Below are positions 43,646-52,659 of a DNA stretch of 64,000 nucleotides, one piece after another. The notes below the pieces were generated by a model. The model was not told where the DNA came from and searched no databases. It saw nothing but the letters and a program-made list of their open reading frames with translations. Position 1 is the stretch's first letter; each line of letters opens with the position of its first letter. Source of the DNA: Candidatus Nitrotoga sp. 1052. Its GTDB lineage: Bacteria > Pseudomonadota > Gammaproteobacteria > Burkholderiales > Gallionellaceae. Position numbers and translations under genes: made by a program. The DNA lies in contig NZ_CAKMHQ010000048.1 in NCBI RefSeq assembly GCF_927312905.1, positions 1 through 64,000 of the forward strand, written 5' to 3'.

Positions 43646-45964
43646 TTAAGCAACCGCTTGGAGTTTGGGCATGGCGCTCGTACGCTCTGGCATGATCGAC
43701 AATCCAAGAGCATGTGCGCTAGGCAGCTTGAATACGCCCACCGCTTTCACCAATTGCTCGGCGGATCTGGAGAGCAGGTTAGTTTCGGCCGTCTGGGTCG
43801 TAATCTGTTCTCCGGTCTTCTCAGCACTACGGCCAATATCTTCGACTCTGTTTTGCAGAATTTCTGCGCTCTTTATCTGTACTTCCAGGCTGGCGGCGAT
43901 CTGCAGCACTAATTCCACCAGATTGTCGGTTGCCTTCTGTGTTTCTGCCATTTGAACACCGGCTTTTTCAGCGAACTCGGTTCCTTGCACAACTTGAGAA
44001 ATAGTTTTGTTCACCGTATTGATCGTGTCGTTCGTCTCGATTTGAATGTTATTCACCAATGTACCAATTTGCGCGGTAGCATTGCGTGAGGATTCGGCAA
44101 GGCGTTGCACTTCCTCAGCCACCACCGCGAAACCGCGGCCCGCATCACCTGCAACTGCGGCCTGTACGCTCGCGTTCAACGCAAGTACGTGTGTGCGTTC
44201 CGCGATTGTATTGATCAAATTCACGATGCCGCTGATTTCCTGGGAACGCTCGCCAAGGCGCTTAATTCGCTTCTCGGTCTCGGCAATCATTTCACGGATG
44301 GAGTTCATGCCCTTCATTGTTCCGGTCACGGCATTGAGCGCAGAGAGGGTTGAACGGGTAGCATCGCCGGACGCAATGTGGGATTTCGCGGTGAGCTGCG
44401 CCACATTGTTCATGGCTTCGGTTGAAGTGGCAAGCTCGCGGATCATTTCCTCGACGCCTTTACGTTCCACTGCAGCTGTCGCTTGCACTTGATCGGCCTG
44501 CCCTTTCAATTTGACTGAGGAATTTTCCACCTGGCCGGCGATTTGCATTACCCGATAAAGCACTTTGCTCGTTTCTTCAGTATGCTGATTTACTGCATCA
44601 GACACTGTACCCACGATGTCTTGCGTGACAGGCGCCTTGGCCGTGAGGTTTTTCTCCGAGAGCTTTTGCATTGTTTGCAGGAGCGAGATCACCGAGTCGT
44701 TAAGCGCCTCAGTTTCCGCCTCAGCTTTGCGTTGCGCAGCCATGCGTTCTTCTAGCAGTTGATTGACCGTCCGTCCCAAATCGCCGACCTCGTCCTTCGC
44801 CTCGATCGAGCCTAGAGCTGTGTTATCTCCGCCACGCACCTTTTCGACTGATAGCTGCAATAAACGCACTGTGTCGGTGACATTTCGTGTGATCAGCAAG
44901 GCAAGAAGTGCTGCAAATATGATGAAGGCGAGTACCACGCCCGACAGCGTTAATGAACGTTTGAGCAGGTTTGCAACCTTGAGCTGCAACTCGTCGTTCA
45001 GCGCCACCATCGCGATATCAATTAACTTGAACTGATCGTTGATGCTGGCAGTGAACTGCTTGATATATTCCGCGGAGCTGAACTGAAGCCGCTGCGCATT
45101 GCTGATTTCTGCGGCGGCAAGATCGGCAAGGTGCTTGATCTGTTCTTCAGCGACTCGATCTCTGCCTGCAATCTTGTCCTTAATTCGTGCCTCTTCGGTC
45201 TGTGCTTTACCTAACTGATTAGTCGCTTGATTGGTTTTGGCGGTCAATGCCGAAATTAGAGTTGCCATCGTCGCGCGGTCGGTCAAGGTGAGCGCTTCTT
45301 TGTCTAGTTCGGTACCGGATCTCTGAGCGATGGCTAAGCGTTCGCCTTCCGCGAGCCGGGCGGCCCCAAAAGCCCTCACCTGCCCCAGTGTCTCAGCTAC
45401 TTGAGGTAGATCTGCTAGTGTGGCCTGGATCAGGAAGTGCGTCGCAGCATCTGATTCAAACGAGAGCTTGTAATGATCCATAAGAAGATCAAGCAGGGTC
45501 AGTTCGGTAGCGACCAGTGCAGAGTGGTCAGCAAATGATTTGCGCGCGTCTGCGCGCTGGCTCGCGGTCTCGGCCGCGATTCGTGTCCAATCGGCCTTTA
45601 CCTTGTCCCATGTCTCGGCCTGTTTGGCATTGTTGCTATCTTTCATATATGGGTCAAAGGTGCTTATCGCCCGGGCAACCTCCGTTTCCTTAGCGGCGCG
45701 ATCGGCAGCTACGGAGGCATTTCCGCCGATGAAGGCGGCGGCCAAGCCGCGATGCTGTTGGGTATTCTGGATCACCTTAAGCAGCTTTGCTGCGGGATCA
45801 ATACCGCTAGCCTCGAGCTTGGCGGTCTGAATGGCGGCGGTGGTCTGCGTCAGAAACAGATAGGCAGGCACTCCGGCAGCGGGTAGCGCGACGGCACCCA
45901 GGAGCAGGAACTTCTGCCACAGCTTCATCCGGGTAAGGAAGGTAATTTTCAGCCTGTTTTTCAT
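43646..45964 (-). CDS. pilJ: PilJ-type methyl-accepting chemotaxis protein
   Basis: A 772-residue receptor. A short cytoplasmic start and one membrane helix (KFLLLGAVALPAAGVPAYLF) precede a long periplasmic region, and a second helix (SGVVLAFIIFAALLALLI) near residue 355 is followed by HAMP. The signalling hairpin tip reads LINTIAERTHVLALNASVQA, AVAGDAGRGFAVVAEEVQRL, the variant typical of PilJ. Its periplasmic region has the PilJ/nitrate-sensor type helices. It lies between pilI and chpA as in Pseudomonas. It probably senses surface contact or pilin. Confidence 0.88.
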   Translation of the reverse strand: MKNRLKITFLTRMKLWQKFLLLGAVALPAAGVPAYLFLTQTTAAIQTAKLEASGIDPAAKLLKVIQNTQQHRGLAAAFIGGNASVAADRAAKETEVARAISTFDPYMKDSNNAKQAETWDKVKADWTRIAAETASQRADARKSFADHSALVATELTLLDLLMDHYKLSFESDAATHFLIQATLADLPQVAETLGQVRAFGAARLAEGERLAIAQRSGTELDKEALTLTDRATMATLISALTAKTNQATNQLGKAQTEEARIKDKIAGRDRVAEEQIKHLADLAAAEISNAQRLQFSSAEYIKQFTASINDQFKLIDIAMVALNDELQLKVANLLKRSLTLSGVVLAFIIFAALLALLITRNVTDTVRLLQLSVEKVRGGDNTALGSIEAKDEVGDLGRTVNQLLEERMAAQRKAEAETEALNDSVISLLQTMQKLSEKNLTAKAPVTQDIVGTVSDAVNQHTEETSKVLYRVMQIAGQVENSSVKLKGQADQVQATAAVERKGVEEMIRELATSTEAMNNVAQLTAKSHIASGDATRSTLSALNAVTGTMKGMNSIREMIAETEKRIKRLGERSQEISGIVNLINTIAERTHVLALNASVQAAVAGDAGRGFAVVAEEVQRLAESSRNATAQIGTLVNNIQIETNDTINTVNKTISQVVQGTEFAEKAGVQMAETQKATDNLVELVLQIAASLEVQIKSAEILQNRVEDIGRSAEKTGEQITTQTAETNLLSRSAEQLVKAVGVFKLPSAHALGLSIMPERTSAMPKLQAVA

Positions 45965-46004
45965 TTTGTTTCTCCAGTCGGGTCGTAAGTTGGGGGCGGG
46001 TATG

Positions 46005-46562
46005 TCAGCCTGAGATTCTGCGCGCCATCATTTCGAAGAAGCGGACATGGTCGAGCTCCAGCCACACCTGGTCTTCTTCTGCATAAGCGTTCGATATGTA
46101 ATCGCGGATTGCATCTGGGAACGCTGGAAGCGGGGTTCGATTCGAGGCACCAAAACGCTTGCGGTTCGGAATACCGTTAACCACGATGGCTGCGATCGCA
46201 TCACCGCGACCAAGCACGAGGAGCATTGTTTTCGATTTCGTGTCGCATGTGCCACCGACGAGCGACGCCAGGTCAAACACCGGCACAAGATTGCCGTGAA
46301 GATTCACCAGACCGAGCAACCAGCGGCCAGTGTTCGGAAGGCGAAAAACAGGCGGCATTTCCGAAATTTCGCTTACTTGCGCGTGTGGGACCAGAAACTT
46401 AATGTTGGCGACTTCAAAGCCTATCCATTCCTGAGCTGCGGCGAGGGGCGCTCCGTACCGTCGATTGAGTCCGATGGTCATGAGTGCCCCTGCCGAGCGT
46501 GCCGGGTGCAGTGCCACGCTCGGCGCTAGCAGCGAATCAGCAGAGTTGATTTCGTTTTGCAT
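46005..46562 (-). CDS. pilI: PilI, CheW-type adaptor
   Basis: A 185-residue CheW-domain protein: EWIGFEVANIKFLVPHAQVS, LPNTGRWLLGLVNLHGNLVP, DLASLVGG and MLLVLGRGDAIAAIVVNGIP. It couples PilJ to ChpA. The N-terminal 30 residues are an unconserved extension. It lies 58 bp after pilH and 40 bp before pilJ, the standard pilG-H-I-J order. Confidence 0.85.
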   Translation of the reverse strand: MQNEINSADSLLAPSVALHPARSAGALMTIGLNRRYGAPLAAAQEWIGFEVANIKFLVPHAQVSEISEMPPVFRLPNTGRWLLGLVNLHGNLVPVFDLASLVGGTCDTKSKTMLLVLGRGDAIAAIVVNGIPNRKRFGASNRTPLPAFPDAIRDYISNAYAEEDQVWLELDHVRFFEMMARRISG

Positions 46563-46619
46563 GGCTGTCTCGTACAGAATGGATCAGCAAGAGGGCATTC
46601 AAACGTAGGAACGGGATCG

Positions 46620-46982
46620 TCATAACGTGTTGACGAGCCTGACGATATCATCGGATGTATAGGGTTTAACGACATATCCGCTACCCCCCTGCATTTGCCC
46701 CCACATCTTGTCTGCTTTCTGGTCCTTGCTGGTCACGAACACGACTGGGATGTCCTTGGTCGCGGGATCTTTTTTCAAAGCGCGGGTCGCGGCAAAGCCA
46801 TCCATGTCCGGCATGTTTACGTCCATGAAGATCAGATCCGGTTTCTCGGATTTGGTCATCTCGATCGCTTCCTTGCCGTTGGCGGCGGTGACGACAAAGC
46901 GGCCTGTGCCGATTACGATTTTCTGAATATTGACAAGATCAGTATACGAATCGTCGACGCAAAGAACTTTCTTGATTGTCAT
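46620..46982 (-). CDS. pilH: PilH, single-domain response regulator
   Basis: A 120-residue receiver: KKVLCVDDSYTDLVNIQKIV with the acidic pair, LIFMDVNMPDMDGFAATRAL with the phospho-Asp, VVFVTSKDQKADKMWGQMQG and YVVKPYTSDDIVRLV with the Lys. The ATG at 46982 has AAAGGAG upstream; the longer frame to 47048 crosses into the gap and overlaps pilG. PilH acts in twitching as phosphate sink or retraction regulator. Confidence 0.88.
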   Translation of the reverse strand: MTIKKVLCVDDSYTDLVNIQKIVIGTGRFVVTAANGKEAIEMTKSEKPDLIFMDVNMPDMDGFAATRALKKDPATKDIPVVFVTSKDQKADKMWGQMQGGSGYVVKPYTSDDIVRLVNTL

Positions 46983-47040
46983 GGTTGCTTCTCCTTTAAT
47001 TGAATTGAATTGAATTGAGTAAAATATAATGCGGTCGGGG

Positions 47041-47976
47041 TCAGGCATTCGTTGGCAGGTATTTACTGATTACTTCGAAGAGGCGGTTTTCGTTGACCGG
47101 TTTTGTGAGATAAGTATCACAGCCAGACATGGTGCCCCGGATCTTGTCGAAAGTTGAATCTTTGCTCGAGAGCATCACGACCGCAGTTTTTGCGCCACCT
47201 TTCTTGGACTTGATGAGCTTGCAGACCTGATAGCCATTGATTCCTGGCATCACGACATCGAGAAAAACGCAGGTGTAGTGTTTGGTGCCGGTGAGTCCAA
47301 CCGCCTGTTCCCCTGTCTCGGCGAAATCGACATTGAAACCAAATGGCGCGAGCTTTACGCGCATGAATTCACGCACAGTCATATTGTCGTCACAGACTAG
47401 AACCCAGTTAAATGGACGATCAGACGGGCACACGGGCGCCAGGTTACCTGTCAGGCTGTGATTTACTGAGACTGCCTTCGGAACTGCTGTATTTGATATT
47501 ATTGGTGGGGCTATCGAGGGTACCGATGATCGCAGGGCTGACATTGCGATCATCGGTTGGGTTTTCTCGTAAGGAGCTGCTATTCGAACTGCAGGCTCTG
47601 GCCTGGGCGTCTGGATTGGTGCGTTAATTCCCACTGCGAGATCGAATGCTTTGAACAGCTTTGTCCATTGCAATGGTCGTGACAGAGTTGTGCACGAGAT
47701 ACCGTGATTGGTGTCGCCGATCAGAATCGCAGGCCGGGTGTTCGTGGCATTTTTTTGACGAAAATCCGCTATCGCACTCGCGTCTTCAGCATCAACGAGA
47801 AAAACGTCCGGCGCCGAATCCATTGTCGGCATAAACTCGACAAATTTAGGCGCGCGGCGCGCGGACAGACTGAAAATGCTTTTCAAGATAATCCGTTCGG
47901 TCTGGCTGAAGCCGTGGACATCGACGGTGTATTGAGGTTTCGCCGGTGACATGGTTGTGGATGCTTCCATCATCAT
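47041..47976 (-). CDS. PilG-like response regulator with N-terminal pseudo-receiver
   Basis: This protein has 311 residues. Residues 15-120 look like a degenerate receiver or related flavodoxin-like domain (RIILKSIFSLSARRAPKFVE, DVFLVDAEDASAIADFRQ) without the usual acidic pair. A Pro/Ser-rich linker follows. Residues 190-311 are a true receiver (WVLVCDDNMTVREFMRVKLA, CVFLDVVMPGINGYQVCKLI, MLSSKDSTFDKI, YLTKPVNENRLFEVI). PilG proteins are usually about 135 residues, so the front domain is an addition. It overlaps the cyclase-kinase stop (ATGA), so translation is coupled. Confidence 0.82.
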   Translation of the reverse strand: MMMEASTTMSPAKPQYTVDVHGFSQTERIILKSIFSLSARRAPKFVEFMPTMDSAPDVFLVDAEDASAIADFRQKNATNTRPAILIGDTNHGISCTTLSRPLQWTKLFKAFDLAVGINAPIQTPRPEPAVRIAAPYEKTQPMIAMSALRSSVPSIAPPIISNTAVPKAVSVNHSLTGNLAPVCPSDRPFNWVLVCDDNMTVREFMRVKLAPFGFNVDFAETGEQAVGLTGTKHYTCVFLDVVMPGINGYQVCKLIKSKKGGAKTAVVMLSSKDSTFDKIRGTMSGCDTYLTKPVNENRLFEVISKYLPTNA

Positions 47977-49745
47977 AGATTTCCGATCAAGCCTGAGGAA
48001 ATTACGTACTCGATGACCGCGTCGGCGCTCTCAAAGCGTGCTGCGGCCGATTTAGCCATCATGCGATTCAGGATGGGCTGAAAGCGCTCGAGACCCACGG
48101 GCAATATGGGTACCGGAAGATTTACGTGTTGGTAAAGAATCGCCTGCACGGAACTTCCCTTGTATGGCGGCTGTCCCGTCAACATTTCGTAAAACATGGC
48201 CCCCGTGCTATACAGGTCCGTCCGCTCGTCGACGGGTAGGTCCAACGCCTGCTCAGGCGCGAGATACGACGGTGAACCCATGATTTCACCGGGGCGGGTA
48301 GGTAACCGGACTGCATCGGAATGCTCGGCAATTCCGAAATCGGCGAGTGCGAGTGAGCCGTCCCTGCGAATCATCACATTGTCTGGTTTCATGTCGCAAT
48401 GAATGATACCCAGTGCGTGAATCGCGGAGAGTCCGCCCAGAATCTGCAGCAACGAGGCGATTGCGACTTGAGGTGTGGGATATTCTGAGATAAGACACCG
48501 TAAATCCCCGCCGGGAAAAAACTCCATTGAAATATAAGCGTGGGTTGAAGTGAAACCCTGATGATAGATGCGTGCGACGTTGGGATGATCAATCTGCGAG
48601 ATTAGTGCGAACTCATGCAAAAAACGCTGCAATATATCGTCGTTGTCAATGTCGATTTCTATTGTCGGAACAAGTTTTAGCACTTGCTGGGTATGAGTGA
48701 CGAGATTCTCTGCGAGAAAAACTTCAGACATTCCACCCTGTCCCAGCTTGCGCAGTAAGCGATAGCCTTCCACTTCGATCGGTTGATTTTGAGGAACCGT
48801 CTCGAGCGCGTTTTTAACACTCGAATAATGGTTTTGCATCGAGTCTGCCTGCTCTCGTGCCAATTCGAATATTGCTGTATTTACAGCTACAGATTGACCC
48901 AGCTTCTCATAGAAAGCGCTATCCGTGTGAGGGCTAGCGGTGCGCGGGTTGAGTCCTATGACCTCTATGGCCTGAATCTGAAGCGTTTTTCTCTTCATGG
49001 TCACCATGCCGCCACGGCCGAGTTGAAAACGGTCTCCGGCTATATTTGCACAGGTGTGGCTCGTCGCGATGCTCCAGCCGAGCACTTTGGTCATTGTTTG
49101 CAGGCGTTCAGCGATATTTACCGTATCGCCGATTACGGTGGTTTCGATTGCGGTGCCACTGCCCATATTGCAGATCATCACTTCGCCCGAATGTATGCCG
49201 ACACCGACTGCGAACTGAGGAAATTTACGTCCCTGGAAGCGCTGCGCGATCCAATCACGAAAGGAGTCGGCGGCGAGCACTATCAGGAGTGCCACTTTAA
49301 GTGCACGCTCGGCGTGATCATCCGGTTGTTCCACTCTCGGCTCAAACATTGCTACCATTCCATCGCCGAGGAATCTCACCACCCATCCACACTGCTGACG
49401 GACTGGCTCATACGCTCGGTCAAAGAATGCATTCAAAAATTCAACAACTTCCTCGCCGTGAAGTTGGTCGGCGAACATAGTAAAGTTACGAATATCGACG
49501 AAGAGCACTGAACCATGGACTGTGATCTGGGCCGCAGGAATGACAACGCCGCCGCTTGATAGCTCACCGCGGCGCAATCTGGTATTGGTGCACTCATTAG
49601 TTTGATATAGCAAGGAATTATCGCGGGTCGGAGCATATTCAGTGATATCTCCAGCTATTACCTTGCGCATGATTTCAGCCTGCTTCAGATGCCCGGAAAC
49701 AGCATCAGGCAATACGGCATGGCTTATTTCTGATGACGCAATCAT
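47973..49745 (-). CDS. Class III nucleotide cyclase fused to Ser/Thr protein kinase
   Basis: This protein has 590 residues. Residues 78-265 form a class III cyclase: metal Asp D84 (FVDIRNFTMFAD) and D128 (FLGDGMVAMF), transition-state pair N210/R214 (VIGDTVNIAERL). Residues 325-585 are a Hanks-type kinase: glycine loop LGQGGMSEVF (334-343), Lys357, HCDMKPDNV (449-457; Cys replaces the usual Arg before catalytic D451), DFG 469-471, SPSYLAPEQ. No membrane helix is predicted. It heads the chp operon and overlaps the PilG-like gene. Divergent genes encode a PP2C phosphatase and an FHA protein. In Pseudomonas the Chp array controls a separate cyclase (CyaB); here cyclase and kinase share one chain. 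ATP or GTP preference is undetermined. Confidence 0.9.
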   Translation of the reverse strand: MIASSEISHAVLPDAVSGHLKQAEIMRKVIAGDITEYAPTRDNSLLYQTNECTNTRLRRGELSSGGVVIPAAQITVHGSVLFVDIRNFTMFADQLHGEEVVEFLNAFFDRAYEPVRQQCGWVVRFLGDGMVAMFEPRVEQPDDHAERALKVALLIVLAADSFRDWIAQRFQGRKFPQFAVGVGIHSGEVMICNMGSGTAIETTVIGDTVNIAERLQTMTKVLGWSIATSHTCANIAGDRFQLGRGGMVTMKRKTLQIQAIEVIGLNPRTASPHTDSAFYEKLGQSVAVNTAIFELAREQADSMQNHYSSVKNALETVPQNQPIEVEGYRLLRKLGQGGMSEVFLAENLVTHTQQVLKLVPTIEIDIDNDDILQRFLHEFALISQIDHPNVARIYHQGFTSTHAYISMEFFPGGDLRCLISEYPTPQVAIASLLQILGGLSAIHALGIIHCDMKPDNVMIRRDGSLALADFGIAEHSDAVRLPTRPGEIMGSPSYLAPEQALDLPVDERTDLYSTGAMFYEMLTGQPPYKGSSVQAILYQHVNLPVPILPVGLERFQPILNRMMAKSAAARFESADAVIEYVISSGLIGNL

Positions 49746-50552
49746 TTGACCACACCGAAATATAAGCTCTTGTGGGTAGATGAGAAAAGCTCAAAATTTT
49801 CGATAACTGGATTCATGGCCTGCATTCTTAAGCTTGGATGATCATGACAATGCCGCTTCGATTTGCCTTATGCTGCAAGGCACAATTAACCGCTGCTATT
49901 TAAAATAGCGGATGGATTTTGGAAAACTTTAGCTCGACTTTGTGTTTTTTAGGCTTTCTGTGACTTGTAGTGGAATACCCTTCGATAAGTGCAAGATGAA
50001 CAAGAAGAAATAGTCAGCTAAAAATCCGTCCATCCTAAGCTTGTCGAAGGATATACGGATTTGTTTCTGCTGCAGGAGGTTGAAAGTCAATGACCCACTC
50101 TATTTCACATAGAGCCGTTTTTTTTGTTTGGTGTGCAGTAATATGGTGCCACTTTTACTCTACGCAGATGTGTTCGTCCATATTCCAATTCACCGTTGGT
50201 ACGCGTGGAGAGCTATAAAAAATATTACGCTAAAAAAGTGGTAATCTAAAAAATTAAGATGTATGTCGTTGGCCTCGCTTGCTGACTAAGAAATTTTTGC
50301 ATCGGTACTCATCGATAAGTCATTGGCTAAGCAAGTGGGAGAGCGTTATCATGCTGGCGCTAGAATGACTGGGATAATCGCCTGTATGCGGCAAGTTTGC
50401 ATGGATAAAACGTGTTGCCCCTATAAACCAGACCTCGTTGCAATACTATTTTACGGGTATCCATATAGCAATATCAGCTTACCCGCTTAAATCGACTCAA
50501 GTATTGACATACTGTCACGCTTAGAATTTTTAATGTATAGAGATGCCCTAAT
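49746..50552. other. Divergent promoter region between the kinase and phosphatase genes
   Basis: No gene is seen. The middle holds a 165-bp dispersed repeat (49952-50116). 50220-50550 is A+T-rich, with a TTGACA at 50504-50509 whose best -10 partner (TTTAAT, 50529) is at a long 19-bp spacing, so the PP2C promoter is only tentative. The minus-strand promoter of the chp operon must lie in 49750-49950; nothing convincing was found. Confidence 0.35.
49952..50116 (+). repeat. GGCTCTATGTG dispersed repeat, copy 1
   Basis: 165 bp. The left end is degenerate (GGCTTTCTGTGACTTG), the right end intact (complement GGCTCTATGTGAAATA). Inside is GATAAGTGCAAGATGAACAA, AGTCAGCTAAAAATCCGTCC and a CTTGTCGAAGG motif in a local palindrome (AAATCCGT...ACGGATTT). 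It matches copies at 55101-55222 (inverted, partial) and 59313-59476. Confidence 0.75.
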
Positions 50553-51377
50553 ATGGATATTGAACAGGCGCTAGAAATCGTTAGTCAGACTCACCCGGGT
50601 GTTGTGCGATCGCATAACGAAGATAGCGTGGCTTATGACGCGTCGTGTGGGTTAGTGGTGCTGGCTGATGGTATGGGTGGGCACAATGCGGGTGAAATTG
50701 CTAGCGGCATTACAGTTTCACTGATAACGACCGAAATAAAGCATAGCTTGGAAAGCATGCGCCCCGAAGATCGAAGTGAAAGCGGTGAAGATGTTGGAGT
50801 GATACTGTTACGCGAAAAAGTGCAAAAAGCGAATGCCTCTATCTACCATGCGTCGCAGAGCCAGCCGCAATATGCTGGAATGGGTACCACGGTGGTGGCC
50901 GGGCTGTTTTACGATAACCGTTTAGCAGTCGCCCACGTCGGCGATTCACGTATGTACCGACTGCGCGGTGAAATATTTGAGCCAATCACTCGTGATCATT
51001 CGCTGTTGCAGGAGCAAATCGACAGAGGCATGCTAAGTCAAAAAGATGCGCGACTATCCAAGAACAAGAATCTGATTACGCGCGCGGTCGGAGTTGATCC
51101 AGCGGTCGAGGCGGAGATTCAAGTTCATGCGGTGCAAGTGGGCGATATTTATCTACTATGCTCGGACGGTTTGAACGATATGGTCGAAGACGATGAGATC
51201 GCTACCACGATGCAAATGCTGCGTGCCAATCTACAGCTGGTGGCGAGACGGTTGATTGAAATGGCAAACGATAATGGCGGGCGTGATAATGTATCCGTGA
51301 TACTTATTAAAATTAACGGTGAGTTTGCCGTAACGCGGGGCTGGCTCGCAAAAATGCTGTCCTGGTTCAAGAATTAA
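50553..51377 (+). CDS. PP2C-family Ser/Thr protein phosphatase
   Basis: This 274-residue protein has the PPM/PP2C motifs: VRSHNEDSVAYD (metal), LVVLADGMGGHNAGEIASGI, GMGTTVVAG, VAHVGDSRMYRLR, LLCSDGLNDMVEDDEI and GGRDNVSVILI. The C-terminal 25 residues (WLAKMLSWF) are amphipathic and may touch the membrane. It should reverse phosphorylation by the divergent Hanks-type kinase. It is followed by an FHA protein after 17 bp, forming a kinase-phosphatase-reader set. Confidence 0.92.
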   Translation: MDIEQALEIVSQTHPGVVRSHNEDSVAYDASCGLVVLADGMGGHNAGEIASGITVSLITTEIKHSLESMRPEDRSESGEDVGVILLREKVQKANASIYHASQSQPQYAGMGTTVVAGLFYDNRLAVAHVGDSRMYRLRGEIFEPITRDHSLLQEQIDRGMLSQKDARLSKNKNLITRAVGVDPAVEAEIQVHAVQVGDIYLLCSDGLNDMVEDDEIATTMQMLRANLQLVARRLIEMANDNGGRDNVSVILIKINGEFAVTRGWLAKMLSWFKN

Positions 51378-51394
51378 ATACGGGGATTGATGAT

Positions 51395-52192
51395 ATGGCG
51401 GCGAAACTGATACTAAGCATGGATGGTGTGGTGTTGCAGGAATATGTTCTGGACAAGGAACATATGACGATAGGACGCAAGCCGCACAATGAGATTGTTA
51501 TTGATAATCTTGCTGTTAGCGGTGAGCACGCTGCGGTAGTGACCATACTTAACGATTCCTTTCTGGAAGATTTGGATAGCACCAATGGAACCATGGTAAA
51601 TGGCGCGACAATTAAGAAGCATTTCTTGCAAAATAATGACGTAATTGAAATCGGCAAATATAAACTCAAGTATCTGAACGATCAGAAAAATCAATCTACT
51701 GCGGCAGATTTTGAGAAAACAATGGTATTTCGTGCGTCTGCCCGTATCGCATCCGCCGCCCCTGTGAAAGCTGATCCGTATGAAATGACAGGGAAGTTAA
51801 AACCTACGGAGCAGCCACAATTATTAGCACCCGCCGAGAAAGTACCTGAGTTGCGACAGATTGAGGCTGTCACACCATCACAGCCTGCTCCTGTAACCTC
51901 CGCTGAGAAAGCGCCTGACTCGCAGCAAGCAATGGGTGTAATACAGATACTTAACGGACCTAATGCCGGTAAAGAGCTTGAACTCGTGAAGAATCTGACT
52001 ACCGTAGGAAAAGCTGGCTTGCAAGTCGTAGTATTTACACGTCGTCCGCGTGGTTATTTCATCACCTATGTGGAAGGAGCAAGCTACCCCAATCTTAATG
52101 GCAAGCCGCTGGACGATCAACCGTGCCAGCTTAATGAGCACGACATTATTGAGTTGGCGGGGATCAAAATGGAGTTCTATCTCAAAAGCTGA
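51395..52192 (+). CDS. FHA-domain protein
   Basis: A 265-residue cytoplasmic protein. An N-terminal FHA domain (about 5-90) carries the phospho-Thr binding residues in IGRKPHNEIVIDNLAVSGEH and LDSTNGTMVNG. A Pro/Ala/Gln-rich linker (about 105-185) contains Thr-rich segments that could be kinase targets. A second, degenerate FHA-like domain ends the protein (IQILNGPNAGKELELVKNLT, NGKPLDDQPCQLNEHDIIEL). It probably reads phosphothreonine made by the neighbouring kinase and recruits partners such as the ATPase downstream. Same operon as the PP2C gene. Confidence 0.9.
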   Translation: MAAKLILSMDGVVLQEYVLDKEHMTIGRKPHNEIVIDNLAVSGEHAAVVTILNDSFLEDLDSTNGTMVNGATIKKHFLQNNDVIEIGKYKLKYLNDQKNQSTAADFEKTMVFRASARIASAAPVKADPYEMTGKLKPTEQPQLLAPAEKVPELRQIEAVTPSQPAPVTSAEKAPDSQQAMGVIQILNGPNAGKELELVKNLTTVGKAGLQVVVFTRRPRGYFITYVEGASYPNLNGKPLDDQPCQLNEHDIIELAGIKMEFYLKS

Positions 52193-52196
52193 GGGC

Positions 52197-52499
52197 ATGT
52201 TTCAGTGTGGGCTTTATGCGGCGCAAGCCGCTAACCTGCGCTATCACATCATCGAAACCGCCTTCTCTAATTCAGAAAAAAGAATTGGCACTACTGGCCA
52301 AGCATTTGTATTACAGACTGCTGGCGGGAGAATTGCTCAAATTCAAGTGAGATATGGGCCAGAATTCTACATCACCCATCAATCGGGAGAGGTAAACATG
52401 ACCACGCAGGAAATCAGCGAATGCCTGCATGGATTCAAACCGGTGATGTTGCACAACGGTCTAGTGTTCAAGTTTTATCTCTGCAGAAATAATAAATAA
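52197..52499 (+). CDS. Hypothetical protein, about 100 aa
   Basis: ATG 52197 lies 5 bp after the FHA stop with GAGGG just in front, and the frame runs to TAA at 52497-52499. The peptide begins MFQCGLYAAQAANLRYHIIE and contains HQSGEVNMTTQEISECLHGF. No signal peptide, helix or family signature. Position and ribosome site favour a real small gene in the operon, but coding character is modest. Confidence 0.4.
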   Translation: MFQCGLYAAQAANLRYHIIETAFSNSEKRIGTTGQAFVLQTAGGRIAQIQVRYGPEFYITHQSGEVNMTTQEISECLHGFKPVMLHNGLVFKFYLCRNNK

Positions 52500-52659
52500 A
52501 GTTGCACAGTTTTCCATCCGGAATATCGCATTTGTCCTGTCTTTGTTTCAAAATCGCATGGAGAATTTTCGCTAAATGCCGCTATCTTGATAGCAAGCAA
52601 CAATGTTCCGTAATCTCACCATGCGGCAAGCCACATTTGGAGTTATCAGGGAGAAGTAG

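Noticed and set aside
50504-50534. Sigma-70 promoter for the PP2C gene (TTGACA ... TTTAAT)
   Set aside because: The spacing of 19 bp and the poor -10 make it too weak to list as a promoter.
52050-52196. Upstream extension of the small ORF after the FHA gene
   Set aside because: It lies inside the FHA gene in another frame; only the part from ATG 52197 has a plausible ribosome site.
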